Positions 1 to 12,357 of a DNA stretch of 64,000 nucleotides are shown one piece after another. Within the stretch, counting starts at the first letter, position 1. The number at the start of each line of letters is the position of its first letter. Below the pieces are notes generated by a model. The model searched no databases. It saw nothing but the letters and a program-made list of their open reading frames with translations, and was not told the origin of the DNA. The translations under genes were made by a program, and so were the position numbers. Source of the DNA: Lepiota brunneoincarnata (Eukaryota; Basidiomycota; Agaricomycetes; Agaricales; Agaricaceae); the NCBI GenBank assembly GCA_023014365.1, contig JAEBUN010000022.1:558001-622000 (forward strand), in the 5' to 3' direction.

Positions 1-818
1 TCCCCGCGTTCTGCGGGCACATGCGATTGTGCACGATGCATTCAACCAAAGTTTACTTGCCCATAGAAGGGTGCTACACGGACCTAGTCATATTGGATAG
101 GGCCAATGGCTACGATGGTGTGACAAGACAGTGGTTTATCTAGGAAGGAACAGACGTGCTCGGTGCCCCAAAACCGGGATACTGAAAAGGGGGATTTGAT
201 GGGTCGACGTGAGTGAGCAGCTTCGCCATTCCGATGCAAATCACTGGGCCCTAATGATTGGAGTGCCACGCCCATGGCCATCACGGGAGGACTGATGGCA
301 CCCATCGAAACGTAGAACGGAGGACACTCTAAGTGACTCGACTGTAACATACCCATAAACTACTCCTAGTAATCCTAAATGACCCTGATGTCGGCCCAGG
401 GCTTCCTGTACCACACATCACTGACTGTCTCCCACCTTTCCCTGCGCCCCATCCCCTTTTGCATGGTTCCAGCGCTTGCCAGGCTCCCGCACAAAAACAC
501 CAGAGTGAGTATGCCACATCGTGAACGCGGTAATTCTGCATTGGCCTCCAATACCCTTATTATTCTATTGTAAATACAAAGGTCCCTGAGAGCAGGGGCT
601 CTCACAGGGTAAGCCGACACGATGTCAACGGCCAAGCACGTGTTGATATCCCTGCGATCTGTGACATAATGCAGATGTGAAAAAAGTTAATTCATACAAG
701 AGGCCGTGTATGGCTTTGGGGAACAAGATAATAAAGCAGAAACGTGGTGGGTCCGAGCACAGGGGAGACATGGAAAGCTACGTAGATTACACGGCAACTG
801 AGCAAGGTGGGGCAGGTA

Positions 819-2535
819 TCAATCCCGAGCAAATAACTTGATCGCCTTGACTGCCATAGCAGTACTCACACCCCTGTTCCCGAGCTGCATCTTCGCAGCT
901 GGAAAGCGATACATACCACAAAATGGCCATCCTCCATCCTGACACTGCAGGTTCCTCAGTGCGCACAAATCCCTCTGTACCTCGGACACCGGAATCCCAG
1001 CACAATGGCAAGCGATCAGCCGCATTGCAATCGCGAGTGCATCTGAACCTCCGGAGGCACCTATTCTTTCTCTACACCGTGCTTGAAAGAGTGAGAGTAA
1101 ATTGGATGGGATTGATTTGTCTGCTTGACGAGTGTATGTGATGAATCGATTGATAGCATAAAGGAAGTAGTCGGGTGTGAGGTAGTAGAGTGTCCCGCCG
1201 GAATAGGCCCGATGAAGGAGTATGCGGTAGACCCAGTCGTAGGTCTTGCTGACTTCGTGACCTCGGCCGTGACAGTAGAACAATGTCAGGATGTGAACGC
1301 AAATTACCGCATCCACTCGGGGTCGTTGAGGATCATCGTAGACCTAATAGTCAGGCATCATGGTTAACAAGGGCTCGTGGACCATTGTTAGTTATGGACG
1401 CACCTGGACGATGCCATCGGAACTGAGATTCTTGGCAGACTTGTCCATGACAGCATTAGCCACTGGATCGGGGCATCCAAGAACGGTCAGCGCAACGGAG
1501 GTGGTGTCAAAGTCATCAGGATATGTGCTCGTAGTCAACACCGGTTGTTCTGAGGCGAAGGGAAATGAGTAACTCCTCGTGCTTATTTCAACAGAAAGAA
1601 ATCACCTTGGAAGAAGTTCCACAGTAACGGGTAAGAGTTCAGCGTGACGAGATCTCTGTAACTCTAATCAGCCTCTGTTTGCGACAAAATCGGTATGTCA
1701 CATACGCATTTCCGGTGGCTTCAAGAATGAGAAGCTGAGCAAAGTTCTCTTTGACAACAAGATCACCATCGGTCATCGAGTGCATATTTTTGGCATTTTT
1801 CTGCAGAAACTCCTCGCCTCTATTCACCGGATCTCCCACAAAATTGAGGATTTGTTGGATGGCCTTCTCAGTTTCATCGAATCGGACTACGCGCATCCCT
1901 AAGGACATCGCAGATAGCACATTCTCCGGTTTGTCGTCGACGAACATGACATTCTCGGGGGACCGTTCCAAGCCAACTGCCTTGAGAACATATTCGTAAA
2001 ACTTGAGATCCGGTTTCCGCATCCCGAGATCACCAGAGGCGAAAACTTGGTCGAATAACGACCATTCCCAGGGTTTCGAGCGTATAGTATCGTAATGTGG
2101 CTTCGCAATATTGGACATGGCGTAAATCTTGAGGGTGCCATTAGAGACGTGCTTCAGTTCCAGCAAGGCCGAAACCAAACGATTGTCACATTTCAACGAC
2201 ATTTCGGTTTGTTTGACAGTGTCAGCTATGTCGGAAGGTGACAGAGTCAGTGTTTCCCCAATATGTTGAAAACATTCGGTCTCCGATATTAGCCCGCATT
2301 CGAACTCGTGCCATGGAAGCGTTGACATCGCTCGCTTGAGGACCTTTGGACTGAGCTTTCCATCCACTGGGGCTTTCCAGTTGAAAATTACGTCCCCAAG
2401 GCCAACTATGAGAGCCTTATTAGGCGTTTTTTCGGAAACCATTTTGGCGGAGTAGAAGGGTAAGGATACTAAAGCGCAACGCTTAGCAAGGTCAGAATAG
2501 TGAACAGGGGAGGGCATCGCACCGAGTGATCCCAT
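819..2535 (-). CDS. HAD-class II terpene cyclase fusion, copy 1 (open frame, HAD nucleophile lost)
   Basis: Four exons on the minus strand, 1706-2535, 1606-1655, 1404-1549 and 819-1343, join in phase to a 516-residue protein. The HAD-like domain (about residues 38-235) has motif II Ser141-Asn142, motif III Lys174 (RKPD) and motif IV Asp200-Asp201 (VDDKPEN). The motif I Asp45 present in the sister copies is Gly here (GTTGGCCTTGGG). The cyclase part carries PDDFDTT (residues 304-310), the class II DxDTT acid motif, and QDGGWP (477-482). The family is that of fungal AstC-type drimane cyclases, which fold farnesyl diphosphate by protonation; the HAD part may remove diphosphate. Inference: this copy could still cyclise but should be weak or dead as a phosphatase. 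It is the only one of six copies without a frame lesion. The exact product cannot be read from sequence. Confidence 0.85.
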
Positions 2536-2584
2536 GGTTAGGTACGAGGATTGGAAAAGATTTGAGCAGTTCTAGGACGCTCGT

Positions 2585-2596
2585 CAGTTATTTATG
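2585..2596 (-). promoter_or_regulatory. TATA-like element upstream of cyclase copy 1
   Basis: On the minus strand this reads CATAAATAACTG, about 50-60 bp before the ATG at 2535. The same ATAAATA-type element sits at the same distance before the other copies (about 5317-5324, 10959-10967, 14128-14137, 18380-18388, and plus strand 32056-32063). Conservation across all six copies suggests a shared core promoter; function is inferred. Confidence 0.45.
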
Positions 2597-3549
2597 TGGT
2601 GCATGAACCAGCTTTATTGTCCCAACCAGTTTTGATGTTTGCATATGATATTAGCACCCTAGGTTGGTCCTGCGAAACCCTAATGGTAAAATGCAACTTC
2701 GATGTAGGCGCTGAAGACTTATTGGGAAGGATGGGTACATGTTCACCGCGTTCTGCGGGCACATGCGATTGTGCACGACGCATCTAACCAAATTTTACTT
2801 GCCCATAGAAGGGTGCTAGTCATATTGGATAGGGCCAACGGCTACGGTGGTATGACAAGACAGTGGTTTATCTAGGGAGAAACAGACGTGCTCGGTGCCC
2901 CAAAACCGGGATACTGAAAAGGGTGATTTGACGGGTCGATGTGAGTGAGCAGCTTCGCCATTCCGATGCAAATCACTGGGCCCTAATGATAGAAGCGCCA
3001 CACCGATGGCCATCACGGGAGGACTGATGGCAACCATCGAAACGTGGAACGGAGGACACTCTAAGTGACTCGACTGTAACATACCCATACACTACTCCTA
3101 GTAATCCTAAATGACCCTGATGTCGGCCCAGGGCTTCCTGTACCACACATCATGACTGTCTTCCACCTTTCCCGCGCCCCATCCCCTTTTGCATGGTTCC
3201 CGCACTTGCCAGGCTCCCGCACAAAAACACCAGAGTGAGTATGCCACATCGTGAACGCAGTAATTCTGCATTGGCCTCCAATACCCTTATTATTCTATTG
3301 TAAATACAAAGGTCCCTAAGAGCAGGGGCTCTCACAGGGTAAGCCGACACGATGTCAACGGCCAAGCACGTGTTGATATCCCTGCGATCCGTGACATAAT
3401 GCAGATGTGAAAAAAGTTCAATTCATACAAGAGGCCGTGTATGGCTTTGTGGAACAAGATAATAAAGCAGAAACGTGGTGGGTCCGAGCACAGGGGAGAC
3501 ATGGAAAGCTATGTAGATTACACGGCAACTGAGCAAGGTGGGGCAGGTA

Positions 3550-5265
3550 TCAATCCCGAGAAAATAGCTTGATCGCCTTGACTGCCATAGCAGTACTCAC
3601 ACCCCTGTTCCCAATCCGCGTCTCCACGGATGGAGAGCGATACATACCACAAAATGGCCATCCTCCATCCTGACACTGCAGGTTCCTCAGTGCACACATA
3701 TCCCTCTGTACCTCTGATGCCGGAATCCCAGCGCAATGGCAAGCGATGAGCCGCATTGCAATTGCGAGCGCATCTGAGCCCTGCGAGGCACCTATTCTTT
3801 CCCTACACCGTGCTTGAAAGAGTGGGAGTAGATTGGATGGGATTGGTTTGCCTGCTTGACGAGTGTATGTAATGAATCGATTGATAGCATAAAGGAAGTA
3901 GTCAGGGTGTGAGGTAGTAGAGTGTCCCGCCAGGAGTAGGCCCGATGGAGAAGTATGCGGTAGACCCAGTCGTAGGTTTTGCTGACTTTGTGACCCTGTC
4001 CGTGACAGTAGAACAGCGTGAGGACGTGAACGCAAAATACCGCATCCACTCGAGGTCGTTGAGGGTCATCGTAGACCTAATAGTCAGGCATCATGGTTAA
4101 CAAGGGCTTGTGGACCGTTGTTAATGGCGTACTTACCTGGACGATGCCATCAGAACTGAGATTCTTGGCAGCTTTTTCCATAACAGCGTTGGCCACTGGA
4201 TCGGGGCATCCAAGAATGGTCAGCGCAACGGCGGTTGTGTCAAAGTCATCAGGAAAGGTGCTTGTAGCCAACACCGATTATTCTGTGGCGAAGGGAATGA
4301 GCAACTCCTCGTGCTTGTTTCAAAAAACATCACCTTGGAAGAAATTCCACAGCAACGGGTAGGAGTTTAGCGTGACGAGATCCCTGTAACTTTAGTCAGC
4401 CCCTGTTAACAATGAAGTCGGCATGTCGCATACGCGTTTCCGGTGGCTTCAAGAATGAGCAGCTGGGCAAAATTCTCTTTGATGACAAGATCACTATCGG
4501 TCATCGAATGCATATTCTTGGCGTTTTTCTGCAGAAATTCCTCGCCTCTATTCACCGGATCTCCCACAAAATTGAGGATCTGTTGGATAGCCTTCTCAGT
4601 TTCGTCGAATCGGACTGCGCGCATCCCTAGGGACATCGCAGATAGAACATTCTCCAGTTTGTCATCAACGAAGATGACATTCTCGGGGGACCGTTCCAAG
4701 CCAACTGCCTTGAGAACGTATTCGTAAAACTTGAGATCCGGCTTCCGCATCCCAAGATCACCAGAGGCGAAAACTTGGTCGAATAACGACCATTCCCAGG
4801 GTTTCGAGCGCATATTATCATAATGTGGCTTTGCGATATTGGACATGGCGTAAATCTTGAGGGCGCCATTAGAGGCGTGCTTCAGTTCCATCAAGGCCGA
4901 AACCTAAACGACCATCGCATGTCAGTGACATTTCGGCTTGTTTAATGGTGTCAGCTATGTCGGAAGGCGACAGAGTCAGTGTTTCCCCAATACGTTGAAA
5001 ACACTCGTTTTCCGATATCAGTCCACATTCGAACTCGTGCCACGGAAGTGTTGACATCGCTCGCTTGAATATCTTCGGACTTGAGCTTTCCATCTGCTGG
5101 AGCTTTCCAGTTGCAAATTACATCCCCAAGGTCAAGTATGAGAGCCTTATTAGGCAATTTTTGGGAAACCGTTTTGACGGAGTAGGAGGGCAAGGACACT
5201 GAAGTGCAATGCTTAGCAAGGTCAGAATGGTGAGAAGGGGAGGGTATTGCACCGAGTGATCCCAT
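3550..5265 (-). pseudogene. HAD-class II terpene cyclase, copy 2 (multiple lesions)
   Basis: Same four-exon layout as copy 1: 4434-5265, 4334-4383, 4137-4282, 3550-4076. Exon 1 is 832 nt instead of 830 because of two single-base insertions, near 5081 and 4904. Exon 3 opens with a TAA codon (4278-4280) where the other copies have CAA. Exon 4 has two more single-base insertions (near 3904 and 3931). HAD motif I (DLGDVI), VDDK and PDDFDTT can all still be read piecewise. With four frameshifts and one nonsense codon this is the most decayed copy; no full product is expected. Confidence 0.88.
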
Positions 5266-5490
5266 GGTTAGGTACGAGGATTAAAAAAGGTCTGAGCAGT
5301 TCTAGGACACCCGTCAGCTATTTATCTGGCGCATGAGCCGGCTTTGCTGTCCCCCCGAATTTTGACGTTTGCACCCCAGCCTCAGGTTGGTCCTCCTGCG
5401 GTGAGGCCCCAGGGGTGGTCAAATGCAACCTTGGCGTAAGCCGCTGAAGCCTACTTGGGAAGGATGGGTACATGTTTCCCGCATTCTATG

Positions 5491-8400
5491 GGCACTATGC
5501 GATTTAGAAAAATCCGAAAACCCTGATAAGTGCTATGACCGTTATGAGTATATAGTTGACCCTGAATGGCCTTCGGGGTTATAACGTCTTAGAATACACT
5601 AGAGAAAGGTATTGAAATCATCCCCAGGTGGATAACGACAACGGTATATCTTGGACAGGGTATCTACTTGTAAACTACGAGTATATGGCATACTCACAAC
5701 ATGGCCTCCATGAGGCAATCACATGCTCTAACTACCGTCATTCTGACACTTTGCCGGAATCGCTAACTCCAACAAAAATTATGTTACAGAAATATTACTA
5801 GAGACATGCTGTTGGGTGCCAGAAGTAACCTTGCCTGCGAAACTAATTCGGACTGAGCCAAGACCCATTTCACGTCGAAGACACAGGTATTCCCAAGCAA
5901 GACTCCAGGCGTAATAACTGTCAAATCAGTCGGCGCAACATATCGAATCAGGGTTTTGCGCCGTCAGAGGAGCTACAACTCGATGCACTATCTAAAACAG
6001 CAACGTCCAATATCCCCGGTATACGTTATCACGGACCGTACAAAGGGATGGATTGCGACAACTACTGAATGTTTAGGCCTAGGAGTGAGCCAAGGACAAT
6101 GGATTGTCACCGGACTAGACATGATGCTTGAGATTTCGACAGCTATCAAATATGTCTGAATGTACAAGGAAGCATGAAACAGTAGATTTTAACCAGGATG
6201 ACATTGAGTACCCACGGAGGAGGGCTATTACGATTGACTTGAGGCGACTCTGAATAACAGACTACAAATTGTAACCTTCGCACGTCCAAGGACCCTGAAT
6301 TATGACATTCCTGCAGACCTTGCAAACAAGGTAATTGCCTCCTTCGTTATAACCGGTGAGATCTGTACCAACTCCTCATGACCGGTTACAAAGCGTTACA
6401 AGGGTACAAGGATCTCAGGGGCATGGTGGGACAGCTTTGCCGTTCCGGGGGAAATCACTGCGGCTGAGCTAATAAGGCCTACCACGAGTCCGGGTTACCT
6501 ATTGACTCGCGGTAGTACCTGCATTGAGCAGGAGTGCCATACCACAGAAGTTGCCGGCGCCCAGTGTCCAGCAGAACTTACACACCCGACTGCTCCTCGC
6601 CTCATGGTCTGGCCTGCAGATGCAGCCCTCCAGCCCCGCCCCCACGATGCCGCGTCTACTCCCTTAGCCAAGCATTTTGTAGCTGGATAGACCCAGACCC
6701 GTGGATCTGGGCCCCTCACACCCACGGATTTTTGAGGGTCCGGGTTTCAGCTTCCGGTAGGCGGGTACTCATAGCAGGTACCTGCATTTTTAGTTGGCAA
6801 AGGTATCATTGGATTATTGGAAAGAACATACATCGGAATGAGTAAGTCTTTGCCTGCGAAATCCCGAGCTCGACTCACGCATCATAAATGAAGAAGGTGA
6901 AGCGGTGCAGATCATAGCTGCTGCGATGAAACAAACTGCTCAATCTCACACTCTTCTTCGTGTTCAATGTGATTTCATGTGCTCGAAAGGCAAACTTAAG
7001 TGGGCGCTCAAGCTCGCATCTCAAGCAGTCAATTGCGCTCCAGGCTAATTCGTGACCTGGGAGAAGCGGACCGACTTGTATATCAACCTTGGGGCAATAT
7101 GAATCCGTATGTTGCAGCTTCCGCTTCATCACTCATATCTCACTCCGTCGTACAGACACCCCTTACTTTGAACACTTGTCCCAGGTCCACGTTCAACGGG
7201 CGTGATAAGCATCGCCCCTTAGCTCCCGCTAGAGTCCACCTCCCTTTCCATCATACCATCGAAGAGATCCTAACAGAGAAACTGAAAACTGAAGACGATA
7301 AGGTTGGTCGTTCTTCCGAGGTCGGAACCTAACCACACTGACGGCTTGTAGGCCGATCTTGCCCTGCAACAATTACCTGTCCCTGGTCTCTGCGGGGACT
7401 TGGGCAAGAGCCTATGCACTTCTCACTCAGCTCGTCTTTCAGGTTGGTTGGGACGAGTTGCTCACGAGACGGAGCCACGTTTTCGTGATGGAGGAGGAAT
7501 ACCACATGCAGAAGGCCCAAGCCGATATTCAGAAAGATTCTGCTGTAAATGGACATGGTAAGGAAGCACACATGGATGATGATGTTGGTAGAGTTGTCAT
7601 TCGCTAGGATGGGACTGTCCACGAGTCAGCAGATGACAACGCTTCAACTTGGGGCATCGTGTCACCCTCCAGCCCCAACAGAATCTGACCACCCCACGCA
7701 GGAGAGTACTCTGGTTGACCATTCCACCGAAGATGGAGACGCTGAGAAGCATGTACCCCAAGAAGTCCAGGGCCTGGAGAAGCCTGTTTAGGCTGTGGCT
7801 GGTGAGGAAAAGGATCGTTCGGATCCCTCGTCCGCGCCAAATCAGGAACCGGTTTCTTTCAACAACAAACAACTATGTGAACATTGGTTAGACAACCTGT
7901 TCATGGCCCTCTACGACATACTGGATCCACTCAAAGTTTTGAAACTTGACTAACTCACCATCAGAATCTCAGAGTCGGGACTATATCCTGCGCAGAAGTT
8001 TTGCCCACTTCAAACCTCAGCACGTGGCCTATCGTCAAACTGGGGGTTGGAATGGGAGAATCTTGGAGACCTTGGGATGCGGTTGCATCACTAGAGAGGA
8101 AGCGAAAGGGGCTTACCAGTATTGACTGAACACCCCTCCCTATTCGGATAAGTCATGGTTGAAGGTGATGTAGGTGTATGCTGAGGGGAAGGCGACATCC
8201 AGAGGACAATCCAAAGCACCATTCGCAGTCGCCATGTATTAGTATAGCCAAATACAGTCGAAATGGGAAGCGAGGGGTTTATCTCGGTTTCCGACGGACA
8301 AAAGAATGACAGTGGTTCACAGTATCCAGCGTACCTTGTGTCATGGAAGCGTTGACATCGCTCACTTGGGGACCGTTGGACTGATCTTACCATCCGCTGG

Positions 8401-9120
8401 AAGAACAGTTGCTTAGGGGATTTGTAACTGATTGTGGGCCGGTGGTATGTACCAAAAGCGTGAGTATCTGGTGGTGAGAGGATTTGGGAGAGCGAAGAGG
8501 TGCTCGCGTACCGTCATCCCCCTTCCAAGCCAGATGAGGGGGAGACAACTACGGGACACAGTTGTCCACACCAATGCATGCCAACGCGACAGTACAGCAT
8601 GGGATGTCATGCAGCGACGACGCAGGCAGGCCCTTTCGCCCTTTTCCATTCTTCTTGCTCCCTTCGAGTAAGTACTGGAACTTTGTTACGGATATTCCCT
8701 CCATCTCTTCGTTCCATAATTTTCCTTCCCTAAAAAGTCCACCGTAGTATTCCAAAAATGTATTACGAAGTAGTGAAATACACCAGCTCTCTTTCTATCT
8801 ACTCAAGCCCCCTTGTTTTGTCTCGTTCTCAGCTCTCCTCTATCCGTTATTAATTCATCCTACCCCCGCCTTCATGGGTCAACGCTTTGCACTGACGACG
8901 CAGCGTGCCGCCTACCATGACCCCATACCTCAGTCATTTTCGCAAGGTGCGCGCACTGACTGATGAACTAGCTGAGTAAGGTTAGCATGCATAACACTAC
9001 CATATCCCCCCCCTCCATGAAATAAACGTTCAACTTGTTAGCTGGGATATGTAGGTAGCTCGGCCTGATATCTACAAATGGCGTACATCTGAGTGAAATT
9101 TGTATAAGTCGTGTAGATCA
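5491..9120. other. Gene-poor spacer between cyclase copies 2 and 3
   Basis: No gene with recognisable domains or coherent splice structure was found. Short open frames at 6495-7900 on both strands show no family resemblance. The stretch holds one solo fragment of the cyclase HAD exon (8343-8401, listed separately). Confidence 0.6.
8343..8401 (-). pseudogene. Solo fragment of the cyclase HAD exon
   Basis: About 59 bp match the part of exon 1 that encodes the segment after HAD motif I (the STLPWHEFE region), for example ATGGAAGCGTTGACATCGCT, aligned to 2313-2375 of copy 1. The neighbouring sequence on both sides does not match. It is a relic of a further copy or a gene-conversion/insertion scrap. 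Confidence 0.7.
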
Positions 9121-9201
9121 GAAGAGCCATAAGGAGAACGTGGTGGGTTCAAACACAGGGGAGACAGGGGAGAGCTACTTATATAGAAAGGCGGGCAGGA
9201 A

Positions 9202-10906
9202 TCAATCCCGAGAAGATAACTTGATCGCTTTGACTGCCATAGCAGTACTCACACCCCTGTTCCCGAGCTGCATCTTCGCAGACGGAAAGCGATACATACC
9301 ACAAAATGGCCATCCTCCATCCTGACACTGCAGGTTCCTCAGTGCACACATATCCCTCTGTACCTCGGACGCCGGAATCCTAGCACAATGGCAAGCGATC
9401 AGCCGCATTGCAATCGCAAGCGCATCTGAGCCCTCGGAGGCACCTATTCTTTCTCGACACCGTGCTTGAAAGAGTGGGAGTAAATTGGATGGGATTGATT
9501 TGCCTGCTTGACGAGTGTATGTAATGAATCGATTGATAGCATAAAGGAAGTAGTCGGGTGTGAGGTAGTAGAGTGTCCCGCCGGAGTAGGCCCGATGGAG
9601 GAGTATGCGGTAGACCCAGTCGTAGGTCTTGCTGACTTCGTGACCTCGGCCGTGACAGTAGAACAATGTCAGGATATGAACACAAAGTACTGCATCCACT
9701 CGAGGTCGTTGAGGGTCATTGTAAACCTAATCATGATTAACAAGGGCTCATGGACCATTGTGAATTTCGTACGTACCTGGACAATGCCATCAGAACTGAG
9801 ATTCTTGGCAGCTTTTTCCATAACAGCATTGGCCACTGGACTGGGGCATCCAAGAACGGTCAGCGCAACAGAGGTGGTGTCAAAGTCATCAGGATATGTG
9901 CTCGTAGTCAACACTGGTTGTTCTGAGGCGAAGGGAATGAGCAACTCCTGCTGCTTGTTTCAACAAAGAAAATCACCTTGGAAGAAATTCCACAGTAACG
10001 GATAGGAGTTCAGCATGACGAGATCCCTGTAACCCCAATCAGCTCTGTTTACAATGAAATCGACATGTCGCGTACGCATTTCCGGTGGCCTCAAGAATGA
10101 GCAGCTGAGCAAAATTTTCTTTGACAACAAGACCGCTGTCGGTCACCGAGTGCATATTTTTGGCATTTTTCCGCAGAAACTCCTCGCCTCTATTCACCGC
10201 ATCTCCCACAAAATTGAGGATCTGTTGGATAGCTTTCTCGGTTTCGTCGAATCGGACTGCGTGCATCCCTAGGGACATCGCTGATAGCACATTCTCCGGT
10301 TTATCGTCGACGAAGATGACATTCTCGGGGGACCGTTCCAAGCCAACTGCCTTGAGAACATATTCGTAAAACTTGAGATCCGGTTTCCGCATCCCAAGAT
10401 CACCAGAGGTGAAAACTTGGTCGAATAACGACCATTCCCAGGGTTTCGAGCGTATAGTATCGTAATGTGGCTTCGCAATATTGGACATGGCGTAGATCTT
10501 GAGGGTGCCATTAGAGACGTGCTTCACTTCCATCAAGGCCGAAACCAAACGATCGTTGCATGTCAGCGATATTTCTGCTTGTTTTATGGTGTCAGCTATG
10601 TCGGAAGATGACAGATCTAATGTTTCCCCAATGCGTTGAAAACATTCGGTCTCCGATATTAGCCCGCATTCGAACTCGTGCCATGGAAGTGTTGACATCG
10701 CTCGGTTGAGGATCTTCGGACTGAGCTTTCCATCCACTGGGGCTCTCCAGTTGAAAATCACATCCCCTAAGGTCAACTATGAGAGCCTTGTTAAGCGTTC
10801 GTTCGGCAACCGTTTTCACGGAGTAGGAGGGCAAGGACACTGAAATGCAACACTTAGCAAGGCCAGAATAGCAAACAGGGGAGGGTATTGCACCGAGTGA
10901 TCCCAT
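9202..10906 (-). pseudogene. HAD-class II terpene cyclase, copy 3 (one frameshift in HAD motif I)
   Basis: Exons 10076-10906, 9977-10026, 9777-9922, 9202-9726. Exon 1 is 831 nt, one base longer than in the open copies. The extra base lies at about 10766-10768 (CATCCCCTAAGG against CATCCCCAAGG), exactly at the codons for HAD motif I, so the frame changes at residue 46 or so. Everything downstream is open: HAD motifs II-IV, PDDFDTT and QDGGWP. A product starting at a later Met would lack motif I. A single-base sequencing error is the main alternative. Confidence 0.82.
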
Positions 10907-10979
10907 GGTTAGGTACGAGGGTTGAAAAAGCTCTGAAGAGTTCTAGGACACCCGCCAGCTATTTATTTGACCTATGAAC

Positions 10980-12350
10980 CGGCTTTGTGGTCCCCGCTAG
11001 CTTTGACGTTCACACATGATGTTGACACATCCAGGTTGATCCTCCGGTCGATGCTTTCCCGACAAACGAAGTTACGTGAACCAAGGGACGGGGCGATACA
11101 AGAAGTGTCTGAACAGCCGCTAACCAATAACCTAAAAAGACAAGGGCGAAAGCCTATCAAACAGCTCCTCCAAGTAATCTCTATGAGAGTACAGCCACCA
11201 TGTGTTGACAAAACACTGGTAATAATACTGTCTGCGAGCGTGTTGGCCATGTGTATGATGACAATATAGGAATAGAGAAGCTGGCTCACCTCAGTCACAC
11301 GAGATATACGCGAGAATCGAGGTGGCAGCGAGGAAGCGGGGCGTTACTTATGCATAGAAACACAATAATCAGTATACTACAAGTGGCCATAGAGTAGAGA
11401 AATAGGAAAATGAAAGACAGAGAGTAAGAAAAACGAGCGCAGGGGCTAGCGTGTTCAACGCGTTAAGCATCCAGCTGCATTATTGCGTTATCATAGCGTC
11501 GGCGTGCATTTGCCATTTCAACACTACTAGCATAACGTCCGGCCCATAAAACACGATAGTTCTCCAGAGAATCGACAAGGAAAGAAAGCACTGAGACGAA
11601 TCACCGTTGAATAAACCATGTCATAAGCACGTCGATGTGGACTTTCTTCAGCAGGATTCTTCCCGGGATGCTCAGAATATCGTAAAACGAGTGTCAAGTT
11701 AAGGCTTTAATGGCAAATTGTTAACTTGGAGATCACACAGGAAACCACTGCCATTTTCAGTGTCAAGTGCGGATAATCCTATTTGTAAACCCAGTTTCTG
11801 ACGGCTTCCACCAGCCGGATCGGAAGGGCAGCGCCGAAATAGGCAGCAGCCGGCGAGAATGCAGCGAGTGGCGGCTCGGCTGCCCCGGAACGCAATCTCA
11901 TCTTCCACTGCACGCCGCGTCGTCAGCTTAGAGGATTGACAGCCTCATTGTGAGCCGGTGGTATGGTACCCAGAGCTTTGAGAGGCATTAGCGGTGGCTT
12001 GAGGAGGAATTTTCTGCAAAGTGCTTTTGCGTGTGGTGAACGAGCTAGCTGTATGTAAACTTTACTTATCATCCTATAGGGTCCCTGAGAGCAGGGGCGC
12101 TGAGTCCGCTATCTTGACGGTTCTGATCATGACTAATGATTCCGGTACATATAGGAGGTGGTAAATAGATTCCATTATCAAGGGCGAGGTCTACAAACTG
12201 ACATAGTTCTGATGTGAAAATAGTTAATTTGTACAAGAGGCCGTGTATGGGCCTCAGGGGAATAAGCCAACAAAAGAGAAATATTTCAATCGCAGGGGAG
12301 ACAGGGGAAAACTACATATATAGGTTACACGGCAACTGAGAGAGAGTTGG
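10980..12350. other. Spacer: type II 5' flank of copy 3 and 3' flank of copy 4
   Basis: The 5' flank of copy 3 (from about 10960) shares CCTCCGGTCGATGCTTTCCC and following sequence with the flanks of copies 4 (about 14210) and 5 (about 18462). A block around 11545-11600 (ACAAAACACGATGGT-like) recurs at 14405-14470 and 18635-18690. Near 12225-12330 the 3' flank shared by the copies begins. No separate gene is seen. Confidence 0.6.
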
Positions 12351-12357
12351 GCAGGTA

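Larger units (their letters stand above)
1..5490. repeat. Two tandem 2.7 kb cyclase gene units
   Basis: Bases 1 to about 2745 are repeated, with point changes and small indels, from about 2746 to 5490. Each unit holds one cyclase copy plus about 0.8 kb of spacer. The start CGCGTTCTGCGGGCACATGC recurs near 2749 as CGCGTTCTGCGGGCACATGC. The window begins inside the spacer, so another copy may lie just outside. Confidence 0.85.
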
